Part shown: positions 24,293 to 33,337 of the stretch, piece after piece
Layout: every line of letters starts with the position of its first letter
How positions within the stretch are numbered: position 1 is the stretch's first letter
NCBI RefSeq assembly: GCF_934754625.1
Contig: NZ_CAKVIU010000001.1
Length of the DNA: 64,000 nt
Strand: one strand, 5' to 3'
Source: Catenibacterium sp900764725
GTDB lineage: Bacteria > Bacillota_I > Bacilli_A > Erysipelotrichales > Coprobacillaceae
Program-made: the position numbers and the translations under genes
The notes under the pieces: model-generated
The model's input: only the letters and a program-made list of their open reading frames with translations
What the model was told of the DNA's origin: nothing
Databases searched by the model: none

Positions 24293-25330
24293 ATGATCCA
24301 CTTAGAACATGTTACAAAAACTTTTAAGACTAAAGATGGCGATGTCCATGCTGTCAAGGATGTCAGTCTGAATATTGAAGAAGGTGAAATCTACGGTATT
24401 ATTGGTTTCTCAGGGGCTGGTAAATCTACATTAGTAAGATGTATCAACCTATTAGAAAAACCTGATAGTGGTGCTGTTGTATTTGGGGATAAAGATTTAT
24501 TAAAACTATCCGATGCAGATTTAAGAAAAGAAAGAGAAAAGATTGGAATGATCTTCCAGCACTTTAATCTTTACAACAGTCGTACTATTTATGACAATAT
24601 CGCTTTTCCATTAAAACATCTAGGCTGGAGTAAGGATAAGATTCAAAAGAGAGTCTTAGAATTACTCGAACTTATCGATTTGGTAGAAAGAAAAGATTCT
24701 TATCCAAGTCAGTTATCTGGAGGACAGAAACAAAGAGTTGCAATCGCAAGAGCTCTTGCCAACAATCCTAAAGTACTTCTGTGTGATGAAGCCACAAGTG
24801 CTTTAGACCCTCAGACAACACAAAGTATTCTTCAGCTTATTAAGAAAGTTAATAAAGAACTTGGTTTAACAGTTATTCTGATTACTCATGAAATGGCTGT
24901 TGTCAAGGAAGTATGTGATAAGGTGGCAGTAATGGAAGATGGCCGTGTAGTAGAACAGGGTAACATCGTTGATATCTTCTCTAATCCACAGCATCAGATT
25001 ACTAAGAACTTTATCGCTACTACAAATAATCTTAATAAGATTGATGAATTGATCAAAGACAATCATCGTATTACACAGTTAAATGAAAACCAACAGATGG
25101 TCAAATTACAGTATCAGAGTTCTAATACAGATGTCGCATTAATCTCAGTATTATCAAGAGATTACGGTGTTGATTGTTCTATTATCTTTGGAAATGTAGA
25201 AATTATCCAGGGACAGCCAATTGGTACACTCATTACAATCTTTACTGGCGAAGATGCAGATATCAAGAAAGCATTAGAATTCACAAAACAACAGGGAGTT
25301 AAAGTGGAGGTGATTAAACGTGGTAACTAA
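24293..25330 (+). CDS. metN: Methionine ABC transporter ATP-binding protein
   Basis: The 345-residue protein has Walker A G-F-S-G-A-G-K-S-T near 38-46, the signature L-S-G-G-Q near 141-145, Walker B V-L-L-C-D-E near 161-166 and a C-terminal NIL domain (about 265-345), which in MetN binds methionine and inhibits the transporter. It powers uptake of methionine by MetI and MetQ. Order metN-metI-metQ behind a T-box leader supports the call. It overlaps metI by 11 bases. Confidence 0.95.
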   Translation: MIHLEHVTKTFKTKDGDVHAVKDVSLNIEEGEIYGIIGFSGAGKSTLVRCINLLEKPDSGAVVFGDKDLLKLSDADLRKEREKIGMIFQHFNLYNSRTIYDNIAFPLKHLGWSKDKIQKRVLELLELIDLVERKDSYPSQLSGGQKQRVAIARALANNPKVLLCDEATSALDPQTTQSILQLIKKVNKELGLTVILITHEMAVVKEVCDKVAVMEDGRVVEQGNIVDIFSNPQHQITKNFIATTNNLNKIDELIKDNHRITQLNENQQMVKLQYQSSNTDVALISVLSRDYGVDCSIIFGNVEIIQGQPIGTLITIFTGEDADIKKALEFTKQQGVKVEVIKRGN

Positions 25331-25991
25331 GTTATTTCCAAACGTTATAGAGTTTGCATCAGATTTCCCACAGGCTATTATTGATACATTATTGATGTTA
25401 GTAATCAGTGGTTTAATCTCAGTGGTTATTGGAATCTTCTTAGCAGTTATTGTAGTAGTCACTAGAAAAGATGGGTTAAAAGAAAATCAACCTGTTTTCT
25501 GGATCCTAGATAAGATTATTAACTTATTTAGATCTATTCCATTTATTATCTTAATTCCTACTGTAGCTGTACTCTCACGTGCTCTATTTGGTACTACAAT
25601 TGGTATTGAAGGCGCACTTGTTCCTTTAGTTATAGGAACAGCACCATTTGTCGCAAGACAGATGGAATCAGCTATTATGGAAATTGATCCAGGTATCATT
25701 GAAGCAAGTATTGCGATGGGACTTAGTACAAAAGAAATCATCTTTGATGTTTATCTAAGAGAAAATATTCCAGGGATGATTAGAGGTCTTACAATTTCAT
25801 TTATTGCGTTAGTTGGACAGATTGCGATTGTTGGTTCTGTTGGCGCAGGCGGACTTGGTGATATGGCGATCAGATATGGTCTACAAAGATCAATGGGAGA
25901 TATCACATTCGTCGTTATTATCTTAATTCTTATTTTAATTTCAATTGTTCAGGCAATTGGTGACAAACTAGTAGAAAAAACAACACATTAA
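25320..25991 (+). CDS. metI: Methionine ABC transporter permease
   Basis: A 223-residue membrane protein with five predicted helices and the permease EAA-like loop E-A-S-I-A-M-G-L-S-T-K-E-I near 127-139. The start is a GTG at 25320 with GGAGGTGATT at good spacing, inside the end of metN. It forms the channel of the MetNIQ importer. Confidence 0.95.
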   Translation: MVTKLFPNVIEFASDFPQAIIDTLLMLVISGLISVVIGIFLAVIVVVTRKDGLKENQPVFWILDKIINLFRSIPFIILIPTVAVLSRALFGTTIGIEGALVPLVIGTAPFVARQMESAIMEIDPGIIEASIAMGLSTKEIIFDVYLRENIPGMIRGLTISFIALVGQIAIVGSVGAGGLGDMAIRYGLQRSMGDITFVVIILILILISIVQAIGDKLVEKTTH

Positions 25992-26014
25992 TTAATATAT
26001 TGGAGGAAATGATT

Positions 26015-26836
26015 ATGAACAAAAACATTTTAAAGGTATTTACAGCAGGTCTTTTAGCTTTCTCATTAGCAGGATGTGGAAGTAAGTCAGATTCTAAAAC
26101 TATTACAGTAGGGGCTACAACTTCACCTCATGCTATTATCTTAAAGCATATCCAGCCAGAATTTGAAAAAGCAGGATATACATTAAAGATTAAGGAATTC
26201 TCAGACTATCCTAATATCAATCCATCTACTTCAGATGGTTCATTAGATGCAAACTATTTCCAGCATCAGCCATACTTAACTTCTTACAACAAAGATAAAG
26301 GTTATAAGAAGGGTGATGATGGATATTTAGTATCAGTTGGTGCTATCCACTTTGAACCTCTAGGATTATATTCAGCTAAATATAAAGCAGTATCTGATAT
26401 CAAAGATGGTTCAACTATCGCAATTCCTAATGATGCAACTAATGAAGCAAGAGCTTTATTATTACTTGCAGACAATGGTGTTATTACATTAAATAAGGAT
26501 GCTGGTGTTAATGCAACTAAGAAGGATATCACTTCTTACAATAAGAAAGTAGAAATCGTAGAAGTAGATGGCGCTCAGGTTGCTTCTAAATTACCTGATG
26601 TAGACTTCGGTATCATCAATGGTAACTATGCATTAGATGCAAAAGTAACTGATAAAGTCATCACTACAGAAGATGCAAGTTCTGAAGCTGCAAAGACTTA
26701 CGAAAACATTGTTGCAGTTAAAGAATCAAATAAAGACAACAAAGCAGTTAAGAAGTTAGTTGAAATCTTAAAGAGTGAAAAGACTAAGAAATGGATTGAA
26801 AAGAAATTCGGAGTATCTGTAAAACCTGCAGAATAG
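26015..26836 (+). CDS. metQ: Methionine-binding lipoprotein
   Basis: The 273-residue NlpA/MetQ-family protein begins with a lipoprotein signal peptide ending L-A-G-C (Cys about residue 21) and carries the family segments V-G-A-T-T-S-P-H, N-Y-F-Q-H-Q-P-Y-L near 83-91 and I-P-N-D-A-T-N-E-A-R-A near 134-144. It captures methionine outside the membrane for MetNI. I start at ATG 26015 after TGGAGGAAATG rather than the in-frame ATG at 26000, which lies upstream of the ribosome-binding site. Confidence 0.95.
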   Translation: MNKNILKVFTAGLLAFSLAGCGSKSDSKTITVGATTSPHAIILKHIQPEFEKAGYTLKIKEFSDYPNINPSTSDGSLDANYFQHQPYLTSYNKDKGYKKGDDGYLVSVGAIHFEPLGLYSAKYKAVSDIKDGSTIAIPNDATNEARALLLLADNGVITLNKDAGVNATKKDITSYNKKVEIVEVDGAQVASKLPDVDFGIINGNYALDAKVTDKVITTEDASSEAAKTYENIVAVKESNKDNKAVKKLVEILKSEKTKKWIEKKFGVSVKPAE

Positions 26837-26843
26837 TGAATTG

Positions 26844-26870
26844 AAGCGGTCATTCGACCGCTTTTTATTT
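26844..26870 (+). terminator. Terminator of metNIQ
   Basis: AAGCGGTC-ATTC-GACCGCTT (26844-26863) followed by TTTATTT. Confidence 0.88.
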
Positions 26871-26919
26871 ATCTAGAAGAGTATTTCTTATATAATAGTT
26901 CTGTAAGGAGGTCAATTTT

Positions 26920-27447
26920 ATGGAATTTGATCAATTATTAGAAGAAAGATATTCTGTTAGAAAGTTTTCTAGTCAGAAAGTAGAAAAAGAAAAAATAGAT
27001 AAAATATTAGAAGCTGCAAGAATAGCACCTACAGCTGTAAATTATCAGCCACAAAGAATACTTGTAGTAGAAGATCCAGATAATCTTGCAAAACTAAAGG
27101 AATGTACTAGATATCATTTCCATGCACCTCTCGCAATGATTTTATGTTATGACAAGACTGTATCATGGAAGGATATGCATAATAGAGAATGTGGGGAAGT
27201 AGATGTATCTATTGTGGCTACATATATGATGCTTAAACTCTTTGATTTAGGATTAGGTTCTACTTATGTAGGTTCTTTTGATTATAAGGAGTTAATCAAA
27301 CAGTTTAATATTCCTGAAAATTATGTACCAGTCATGATCTTACCTATTGGTTATCCTAGAGAAGATTGTGTACCAGGACCTATGCATGATAAGAGAAAAT
27401 CAATAGATGCGATTGTATCTTATGAAGAATATACACAGGGGGAGTAA
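26920..27447 (+). CDS. Nitroreductase-family flavoprotein
   Basis: A 175-residue FMN-dependent oxidoreductase. The N-terminal R-Y-S-V-R-K-F and A-P-T-A-V-N-Y-Q-P-Q near 37-46 are the FMN-binding elements of the family, and V-A-T-Y-M-M-L near 96-102 and G-S-T-Y-V-G-S-F-D near 109-117 complete the fold. It reduces nitro or quinone-like compounds with NAD(P)H; the natural substrate is unknown. It begins an operon with the sulfoxide reductase (2-nt gap). Confidence 0.9.
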   Translation: MEFDQLLEERYSVRKFSSQKVEKEKIDKILEAARIAPTAVNYQPQRILVVEDPDNLAKLKECTRYHFHAPLAMILCYDKTVSWKDMHNRECGEVDVSIVATYMMLKLFDLGLGSTYVGSFDYKELIKQFNIPENYVPVMILPIGYPREDCVPGPMHDKRKSIDAIVSYEEYTQGE

Positions 27448-27449
27448 TA

Positions 27450-27911
27450 ATGGAGCTATTAGTAAAACAATTAGAAGCGCTTATTTCGCCAAATGAATGG
27501 TTTGTGACTAACTTTTCTAATGCGAGTGCTTTATTAATGGATGTGATTGATGATTTAAGCTGGGTAGGTTTCTATATGATGAGAGCAGGGGAACTTGTCT
27601 TAGGACCTTTCCAGGGTAAAGTCGCATGTACACATATTAAGGTAGGTAAGGGTGCTTGTGGTGTATGTGTACAAGGAGACCAGACAATTTTGATTGAAGA
27701 TGTGTCTACATTCCCAGGTTATATTGCCTGTGATGCAGAAGCTAAATCAGAAATTGTAGTTCCTTTACATGATGAAGAAGGTAAAGTAATTGCGGTATTG
27801 GATGTAGATTCTAATAGTTTAGGTCGTTTTGGTGATCAGGAACAAGAATTATTTGAAGCATTAGGTAAGGTGTTAGAGAAATCATTATGGAGCGAAAAAG
27901 CAGACGTTTAA
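27450..27911 (+). CDS. Free methionine-(R)-sulfoxide reductase (GAF-domain fRMsr)
   Basis: The 153-residue GAF protein has Cys60, Cys70 and Cys94 in K-V-A-C, K-G-A-C-G and I-A-C-D. Their spacing (10 and 24 residues) equals that of C84, C94 and C118 in E. coli fRMsr. It reduces free Met-R-sulfoxide to methionine. Its place shortly after metNIQ suggests a methionine salvage link. Its last 25 bases overlap the KptA gene. Confidence 0.92.
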   Translation: MELLVKQLEALISPNEWFVTNFSNASALLMDVIDDLSWVGFYMMRAGELVLGPFQGKVACTHIKVGKGACGVCVQGDQTILIEDVSTFPGYIACDAEAKSEIVVPLHDEEGKVIAVLDVDSNSLGRFGDQEQELFEALGKVLEKSLWSEKADV

Positions 27912-28405
27912 GCTATATTCTCAGACATCATCCAGAAAGTATAGGCATTAAACTTGATGAACATGCTTATGGTGATGTTCAAAAGATATTAGAAGCGTTA
28001 AATATCACAATAGAAGATCTAGATACAATTGTGAGAGAAGATGAGAAACAGCGTTACTCTTATAACGAGGATCATACAGGAATACGTGCGAATCAAGGAC
28101 ATTCTATTCCTGTCAATGTAGACTTAAAAGAAGTTGCTCCACCAGATATTCTTTATCATGGTACTGCCACTCGTTTTGTTTCTTCTATTCTAGAAGAAGG
28201 AATATTAAGTCAAACACGTGTTTATGTTCATTTATCTCAAGACAAAGAAACCGCAATGACAGTTGGTTCAAGACATGGTAAACCTTATGTCTTTACTATT
28301 GATACAAAACAGATGTATGAAGATGGATACAAGTTCTATCTCTCAGAAAACAATATCTATCTTACAGAGATTATACCTACAAAATACTTAAAGGCTTCCA
28401 CTTAG
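27887..28405 (+). CDS. kptA: RNA 2'-phosphotransferase (Tpt1/KptA family)
   Basis: The 172-residue protein starts S-R-R-L-S-Y-I-L-R-H-H-P, the family hallmark, and carries R-A-N-Q-G-H-S near 67-73, L-Y-H-G-T near 88-92 and V-H-L-S near 112-115. These contain the Arg-His-Arg-Arg set that binds the RNA 2'-phosphate and NAD+. In eukaryotes it removes a splice-junction 2'-phosphate from tRNA; in bacteria, which lack that pathway, the role is unclear. It overlaps the end of the fRMsr gene by 25 bases, so it is translationally coupled. Confidence 0.93.
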   Translation: MERKSRRLSYILRHHPESIGIKLDEHAYGDVQKILEALNITIEDLDTIVREDEKQRYSYNEDHTGIRANQGHSIPVNVDLKEVAPPDILYHGTATRFVSSILEEGILSQTRVYVHLSQDKETAMTVGSRHGKPYVFTIDTKQMYEDGYKFYLSENNIYLTEIIPTKYLKAST

Positions 28406-28417
28406 GGAGGCCTTTTG
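28389..28417 (+). terminator. Terminator after kptA
   Basis: AAAGGCTTCC pairs with GGAGGCCTTT (one mismatch) around the stop codon, followed by a short T-run. Confidence 0.7.
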
Positions 28418-28455
28418 TGCTATACTTGTTGAGAGAATATGAAGGAGGGGTTTTT

Positions 28456-30801
28456 ATGACTCTAGATGAGTTAAAGATTGGCGAAAGTGCAACAGTTACT
28501 TATGTAGGTGGCTCTGGGTCATTAAGACAACATTTCCTAGATATGGGTTTAATACCAGGTTCTGTTGTAACATTGGAGAAATTCGCCCCAATGGGTGATC
28601 CAATGGAATTACGTATTCATGGCTATGAGCTAACATTACGCTTAGATGATGCAAAAAAGATTGGAATAGATATGACTTCTAAAGGTGTAGAAGATCATAC
28701 ACCTATTCCACCTATTAAACACCATATTCACCCAGGACTAGGTGAAGGTGGTAAATATCATGATAAAGAGACTGAACATCCTTTATCAGAAGGAACACAG
28801 ATTACCTTTGCGTTAGCTGGTAACCAGAACTGTGGTAAAACCACATTATTTAATCAGTTAACAGGTTCTAATCAACATGTAGGGAATTTCCCTGGTGTGA
28901 CTGTTGATAGAAAGAGTGGTTCTATTAAAGGACACCCAGAAACACTCGTGACTGATTTACCAGGTATTTATTCTTTATCTCCTTATACAAGTGAAGAATT
29001 AGTATCTAGACAGTATATCTTAGATGAGAAACCTAAAGGAATTATCAACATCGTAGATGCAACAAACATAGAAAGAAACCTTTATCTCACTATGCAGTTA
29101 ATGGAACTAGATGTGCCAATGGTTCTAGCATTAAACATGATGGATGAAGTAAGAGGTAATGGTGGTTATGTTCATCTAAATAAGATGGAAGAACTATTGG
29201 GTATCCCAGTTGTTCCTATTTCTGCAGCTAAGAATGAAGGTATTGATGAATTAGTCAATCATGCGATTCATGTAGCCAAATATCAAGAAGCACCTTTAAG
29301 ACAGGATTTCTGTGATGAAAATGATCAAGGTGGTGCAGTACATAGATGTTTACATGCCATCATGCATTTAATTGAAGACCATGCAGTACGTGCAGGTATT
29401 CCAGTACGTTTTGCGGCTAATAAACTAGTAGAAGGTGATGCAAGAGTAGAAGCAGCCTTAGCACTAGATACAAATGAAAAAGAAATGATTGAACATATCA
29501 TTTCACAGATGGAAGAAGAAAGAGGATTAGATCGTACAGCCGCTATTGCAGATATGCGTTTTACCTTTATTAATAAATTAGTTAAAGAAACAGTAGTTAA
29601 ACCACATGAAAGTAAAGAAAGAGAAAGAAGCCGTAAGATTGATAAAATCTTAACTGGTAAATATACAGGTGTACCTGCCTTTATCATTATCATGGCTTTA
29701 GTATTCTACTTAACTTTTAATGTATTTGGTGCCTGGGGGCAGACTTTAATGGAAATGGGTGTGGATGCATTAACTAAAATAGTTGATAAAGGACTTACTG
29801 CATGGGATATTAATCCAGTCCTACATTCATTAGTCATTGATGGTGTATTCCAGGGTGTTGGTTCTATTATTAGCTTCTTGCCTATTATCGTTATTCTGTT
29901 CTTCTTCTTATCATTATTAGAAGATACAGGATATATGGCACGTGTTGCCTTTGTAAGTGATAAGTTACTTAGAAAGATTGGTTTATCAGGAAGAAGTATT
30001 GTGCCAATGTTGATTGGATTTGGATGTTCAGTCCCAAGTGTTATGGCCAGTCGTACATTACCATCAGAACGTGACCGTAAAATGACAATCATGCTCACAC
30101 CATTTATGAGTTGTACTGCAAAACTTCCAATCTATGCATTCTTTGCGGCAGCATTCTTCCCTAAACAAGCAGGACTCGTTATGGTAGGCTTATATATCTT
30201 TGGAATAGTAATGGGTATTATTACAGCCCTTATTTCTAAACAATTCTTATTTAAAGGTGAAGCTGTTCCATTTGTCATGGAACTTCCTAACTACCGTATG
30301 CCTAGCGCAAAGACTACTTTCCAGTTACTATGGGAAAAAGCGAAGGACTTCTTACAAAGAGCGTTTGGTATTATCTTTATCGCTTCTATTGTTATCTGGT
30401 TCTTACAGAGCTTTAACTTAAGATTAGACTTAGTTACTAATTCACAGGATAGTATTCTCGCTATGGTGGCAGGATTCATTGCGCCTATATTTAAACCTTT
30501 AGGTTTTGGTGATTGGAGAATCTCTACATCACTTATTGCAGGATTTATGGCTAAAGAAAGTGTTGTTTCTACACTCTCAGTATTATTCAAAGGAACAGAA
30601 TCTTTAATGACAATACTTACACCTCTAGGTGCATTATCACTCTTAATATTCTGTTTATTATATACACCTTGTGTGGCAGCAATTGCCTCTATTAAAAGAG
30701 AATTAGGTGGTGCCTGGGCTATGAAGATTGTATTGTTCCAGTGTGTGATTGCCTGGGTCTGTGCCTTTATCGTACATACTATTGGATTACTCTTTATATA
30801 A
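28456..30801 (+). CDS. feoB: FeoA-FeoB fusion ferrous iron transporter
   Basis: The 781-residue protein joins an N-terminal FeoA SH3-like domain (about 1-75: L-K-I-G-E-S near 5-10, F-L-D-M-G-L near 27-32) to FeoB by a His-rich linker (81-105, six His). The G protein domain follows, with G1 G-N-Q-N-C-G-K-T-T at 122-130, G2 F-P-G-V-T-V near 145-150 and G3 D-L-P-G near 170-173. The C-terminal half has Gate motifs around the Cys residues in G-F-G-C-S-V-P and F-M-S-C-T-A-K. It imports Fe2+. I start at ATG 28456 (GGAGGGG upstream). A second, unfused Feo system lies at 39722-42291. Confidence 0.94.
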   Translation: MTLDELKIGESATVTYVGGSGSLRQHFLDMGLIPGSVVTLEKFAPMGDPMELRIHGYELTLRLDDAKKIGIDMTSKGVEDHTPIPPIKHHIHPGLGEGGKYHDKETEHPLSEGTQITFALAGNQNCGKTTLFNQLTGSNQHVGNFPGVTVDRKSGSIKGHPETLVTDLPGIYSLSPYTSEELVSRQYILDEKPKGIINIVDATNIERNLYLTMQLMELDVPMVLALNMMDEVRGNGGYVHLNKMEELLGIPVVPISAAKNEGIDELVNHAIHVAKYQEAPLRQDFCDENDQGGAVHRCLHAIMHLIEDHAVRAGIPVRFAANKLVEGDARVEAALALDTNEKEMIEHIISQMEEERGLDRTAAIADMRFTFINKLVKETVVKPHESKERERSRKIDKILTGKYTGVPAFIIIMALVFYLTFNVFGAWGQTLMEMGVDALTKIVDKGLTAWDINPVLHSLVIDGVFQGVGSIISFLPIIVILFFFLSLLEDTGYMARVAFVSDKLLRKIGLSGRSIVPMLIGFGCSVPSVMASRTLPSERDRKMTIMLTPFMSCTAKLPIYAFFAAAFFPKQAGLVMVGLYIFGIVMGIITALISKQFLFKGEAVPFVMELPNYRMPSAKTTFQLLWEKAKDFLQRAFGIIFIASIVIWFLQSFNLRLDLVTNSQDSILAMVAGFIAPIFKPLGFGDWRISTSLIAGFMAKESVVSTLSVLFKGTESLMTILTPLGALSLLIFCLLYTPCVAAIASIKRELGGAWAMKIVLFQCVIAWVCAFIVHTIGLLFI

Positions 30802-30828
30802 TTATTTTTCTCAAAATAGTTGTAATGT

Positions 30829-30857
30829 TTGATACATTTATTGTGATTAATTATAAT
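30829..30857 (+). promoter_or_regulatory. Promoter of the hypothetical gene at 30883
   Basis: TTGATA (30829-30834), 17 nt, TATAAT (30852-30857), followed by AAGGAGGTG before the ATG. Confidence 0.75.
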
Positions 30858-30882
30858 AAATGTATTGAAGGAGGTGTTCATC

Positions 30883-31323
30883 ATGAAATTATCTAAAATC
30901 ATACTTTATTCAGATGCGAAAGGACGTGGAGTAAAACCGGATGCCTGCGTAGAAGTCAGTCAGCGTTTAACCATCATGTGTGATGGACACATCTGGTTTA
31001 CTGGATACAATTACGGAGATGGATTTAATTCTAGAAGAATTGTGAGAAGAAAAAGAGTCAATATAGGACAAGAAAAAGCAGAAACACTCTTAGAACTATT
31101 AAAAGAATTCTTTCTTGAAACATCTAATCATCCATCATCTACTAATCGTGATTGGTGGCGTATTCAGTTAATTGATGAAGACGGAACTGTATACAACTAT
31201 AATGTATCTATTGTAGGAGAAGTCATTCTTAAAGAAATTGATCTTACTCAATATATGAGAAATATTATTCCTATAGATGATATGTATTTGTTTGGGAACA
31301 AGGATTCACATAATTTGACATAA
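30883..31323 (+). CDS. Conserved-looking hypothetical protein
   Basis: I do not recognise this 146-residue soluble protein. It has no signal peptide or membrane helix. It starts M-K-L-S-K-I-I-L-Y-S-D-A-K-G-R-G-V-K, has an aromatic-rich middle (W-F-T-G-Y-N-Y-G-D-G-F-N near 37-48), a basic R-R-K-R patch and a D-W-W-R segment near 84-87. Codon use matches its neighbours and the promoter and ribosome-binding site are strong, so it is a real gene. I use ATG 30883 with AAGGAGGTG upstream. Confidence 0.75.
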   Translation: MKLSKIILYSDAKGRGVKPDACVEVSQRLTIMCDGHIWFTGYNYGDGFNSRRIVRRKRVNIGQEKAETLLELLKEFFLETSNHPSSTNRDWWRIQLIDEDGTVYNYNVSIVGEVILKEIDLTQYMRNIIPIDDMYLFGNKDSHNLT

Positions 31324-31365
31324 TCAGATTATAATCTTAACACATTCATTAAGTATTATATAAAC

Positions 31366-31460
31366 TGTAGTCAGACAATCCCTTCCCTTCGTTAGACTAC
31401 AAAGTACAAGTGTAAATATAGAGAAGAAAGATAAGTGTTTCCCCATGCTTATCTTTTTTC
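31366..31460 (+). ncRNA. Candidate structured RNA with C-rich loop upstream of the ZIP gene
   Basis: A possible promoter (TTAACA 31337-31342, 16 nt, TATAAA 31359-31364) precedes a hairpin of TGTAGTC (31366-31372) and GACTACA (31395-31401) with an inner GAC/GTT extension. The loop is AATCCCTTCCCTTC. A second hairpin (AAAGATAAG 31427-31435 with CTTATCTTT 31448-31456) followed by Ts looks like a terminator. The loop contains TCCCTTC twice, complementary to GAAGGGA in the ZIP ribosome-binding site (31506-31512). It may be a small RNA or a cis leader. Confidence 0.45.
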
Positions 31461-31520
31461 TTTATCATATAGTTTGTATTAACTAACTATATTATGTAAT
31501 ATGTGAAGGGAGGTATTCAT

Positions 31521-32267
31521 ATGGTTTTAATTATACCCTTTATAGGAACAACACTAGGTGCAGCCTGTGTGTTCTTTATGAAAAAAGAATTAAGTTTAAA
31601 TATACAAAAAGCTTTAACTGGATTTGCGGCAGGTGTAATGGTAGCTGCCTCTATCTGGAGTTTAATTATTCCTTCACTTGATCAATCTTCTACCTTTATT
31701 CCAGCTCTTATAGGGTTCTGGTTAGGTATATTATTTTTATTATTACTTGATCATTTGATTCCTCATATGCATTTAGATCATAGTCAGGAAGGACCACGTA
31801 GTCACTTATCTCAAACGATCAAGTTAGTACTTGCAGTAACGATTCACAATATTCCTGAAGGAATGGCAGTAGGTGTTGCCTATGCATCTTATTTATCAGG
31901 TAATGAAGGAATAACTGCTATGGGAGCACTTGCTTTATCTATAGGTATCGCAATACAGAACTTTCCTGAAGGTGCTATTGTATCCATGCCTTTAAGAAGT
32001 ACAGGTGTATCTCGATTAAAATCTTTTATGTATGGGACTTTGTCAGGTATCGTAGAACCCATAGGCGGGTTACTCACAATAGTACTTGCACGATATATTA
32101 TTTCAGTAATGCCTTATTTACTCAGTTTTGCGGCAGGAGCTATGATGTATGTTGTAGTAGAAGAATTAATTCCAGAAATGAGTCAGGGAGAACATTCACA
32201 TTTAGGTGTATTATTATTCTCAGTAGGATTTACTTTGATGATGGTTCTAGATGTCGCATTAGGTTAA
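31521..32267 (+). CDS. ZIP-family metal transporter
   Basis: The 248-residue membrane protein has about eight helices and the ZIP family motifs H-N-I-P-E-G near 111-116 and N-F-P-E-G near 152-156 in helices 4 and 5, which form the metal site. A His-rich loop (H-M-H-L-D-H near 83-88) lies between helices 3 and 4. It resembles ZupT/GufA transporters that import Zn2+, Fe2+ or Mn2+. I start at ATG 31521; the GTG at 31503 is part of the ribosome-binding region. Confidence 0.92.
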   Translation: MVLIIPFIGTTLGAACVFFMKKELSLNIQKALTGFAAGVMVAASIWSLIIPSLDQSSTFIPALIGFWLGILFLLLLDHLIPHMHLDHSQEGPRSHLSQTIKLVLAVTIHNIPEGMAVGVAYASYLSGNEGITAMGALALSIGIAIQNFPEGAIVSMPLRSTGVSRLKSFMYGTLSGIVEPIGGLLTIVLARYIISVMPYLLSFAAGAMMYVVVEELIPEMSQGEHSHLGVLLFSVGFTLMMVLDVALG

Positions 32268-32331
32268 TTCGTAGTATTCATCTTTACTATTATTTGAATT
32301 AAGCATAAGATAGATATAAGAGGTGAAATAA

Positions 32332-33285
32332 ATGAGAAAGATATTCATAGTTTTATTGATGTCTTTGTTTTTTATAAGCCCAGTTTATGCAGAAAATCAT
32401 GTAGTCAATGTCAGCTATGATGGTGAAGTGACAACTGCTTCAGGAGAAGCACCATCACTTCCATTAAAGGCAAAAGTAACCTTCTATGATGGTAGTGAGA
32501 AGGAATATAATATTGACTGGAATACATTTGATGAAAGCTTATATAAGACAAGAAATGCGAATCAATTTACTGTCACAGGTTCAATTGCGGATTTACAGGT
32601 AACAACTAGCTGTATAGTCAATGTAGAAGCAGCTAAAATTACACATATAGATGAACTATCTAATAAAACAGTCATTATAGGAGAAGCACTCTCTTTACCT
32701 GCCACTGCATCTGTGACATGGTCCAATGGAGACCAATCAAATGAAATCATACGCTGGGATAATTATGATGATAATGCCTTGAATTATGTACATACTTTTT
32801 CTTTAAATGGTCATATTTATGATCAGACAATTACACAGACAGTTCATGTAAAGTATGCATCTATCACGAGTGTAAGTGTTCCTGCAGTTGTTTATACAAC
32901 TACAGGAGTAGAGGCACAATTACCACAATATGCGACTGTTAGTTACTCTAATAAGACAAGTAAGAAGATTAAGATTAACTGGGATAATCAGGTCTTTAAT
33001 GAAGCGGGTAAATATACAGTTTATGGTAAGTTATCTCAGTCTACACGTAAAGTATCTATACGAGTAGAAGTAAAGAAGAATGAAGACACTACGACAGAAA
33101 CACCAAAACAGGAAGAACCTGTAAAAAAGACTAAGAAAAAGAATAAGAATAAGAAGGTTCAAAAAGAAGAGAAGTCATCTTTTTCTTATGTCATCGCATT
33201 AGTTGTATTCACAGCTATTTTATTTGGTTTTATCACATTAATTTCTTTTATTAAAAGAAAGATTAGAATCCAAGAGAATCGTTAA
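32332..33285 (+). CDS. Cell-surface protein with three bacterial Ig-like (Big_4) domains
   Basis: The 317-residue protein has a signal peptide (1-20, cleavage near V-Y-A-E) and three similar units of about 75 residues (about 22-98, 100-173, 175-250), each with a pattern of L-P-x-x-A-x-V, a short Lys/Asp/Asn-rich segment, then I-x-W, as in group 4 Ig-like domains. A Lys/Glu-rich linker (about 250-285) leads to a membrane helix (about 287-309) and a basic tail. It should be a membrane-anchored wall or surface protein. No enzymatic part is visible. Confidence 0.85.
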   Translation: MRKIFIVLLMSLFFISPVYAENHVVNVSYDGEVTTASGEAPSLPLKAKVTFYDGSEKEYNIDWNTFDESLYKTRNANQFTVTGSIADLQVTTSCIVNVEAAKITHIDELSNKTVIIGEALSLPATASVTWSNGDQSNEIIRWDNYDDNALNYVHTFSLNGHIYDQTITQTVHVKYASITSVSVPAVVYTTTGVEAQLPQYATVSYSNKTSKKIKINWDNQVFNEAGKYTVYGKLSQSTRKVSIRVEVKKNEDTTTETPKQEEPVKKTKKKNKNKKVQKEEKSSFSYVIALVVFTAILFGFITLISFIKRKIRIQENR

Positions 33286-33305
33286 GGATTCTCTTTCTAT
33301 TTTGT
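33271..33305 (+). terminator. Terminator after the Ig-like protein gene
   Basis: AGAGAATC (33273-33280) pairs with GATTCTCT (33287-33294) around the stop codon, then TTCTATTTTG. Confidence 0.75.
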
Positions 33306-33311
33306 TTATAA

Positions 33312-33325
33312 GGTAAGCGCTTACT
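33312..33325. promoter_or_regulatory. Perfect palindrome GTAAGCGCTTAC before the ROK-like regulator
   Basis: A 12-bp perfect palindrome (33313-33324) lies just upstream of the GGAGGG of the next gene. It has the core of a cre site (12 of 14 with flanks) and could instead be an operator of the ROK-like protein itself. Confidence 0.5.
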
Positions 33326-33337
33326 GGAGGGTAGGAT

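Noticed and set aside
30291..30902. 203-codon minus-strand ORF across the feoB 3' end
   Set aside because: Antisense shadow caused by low stop frequency opposite the feoB membrane domain.
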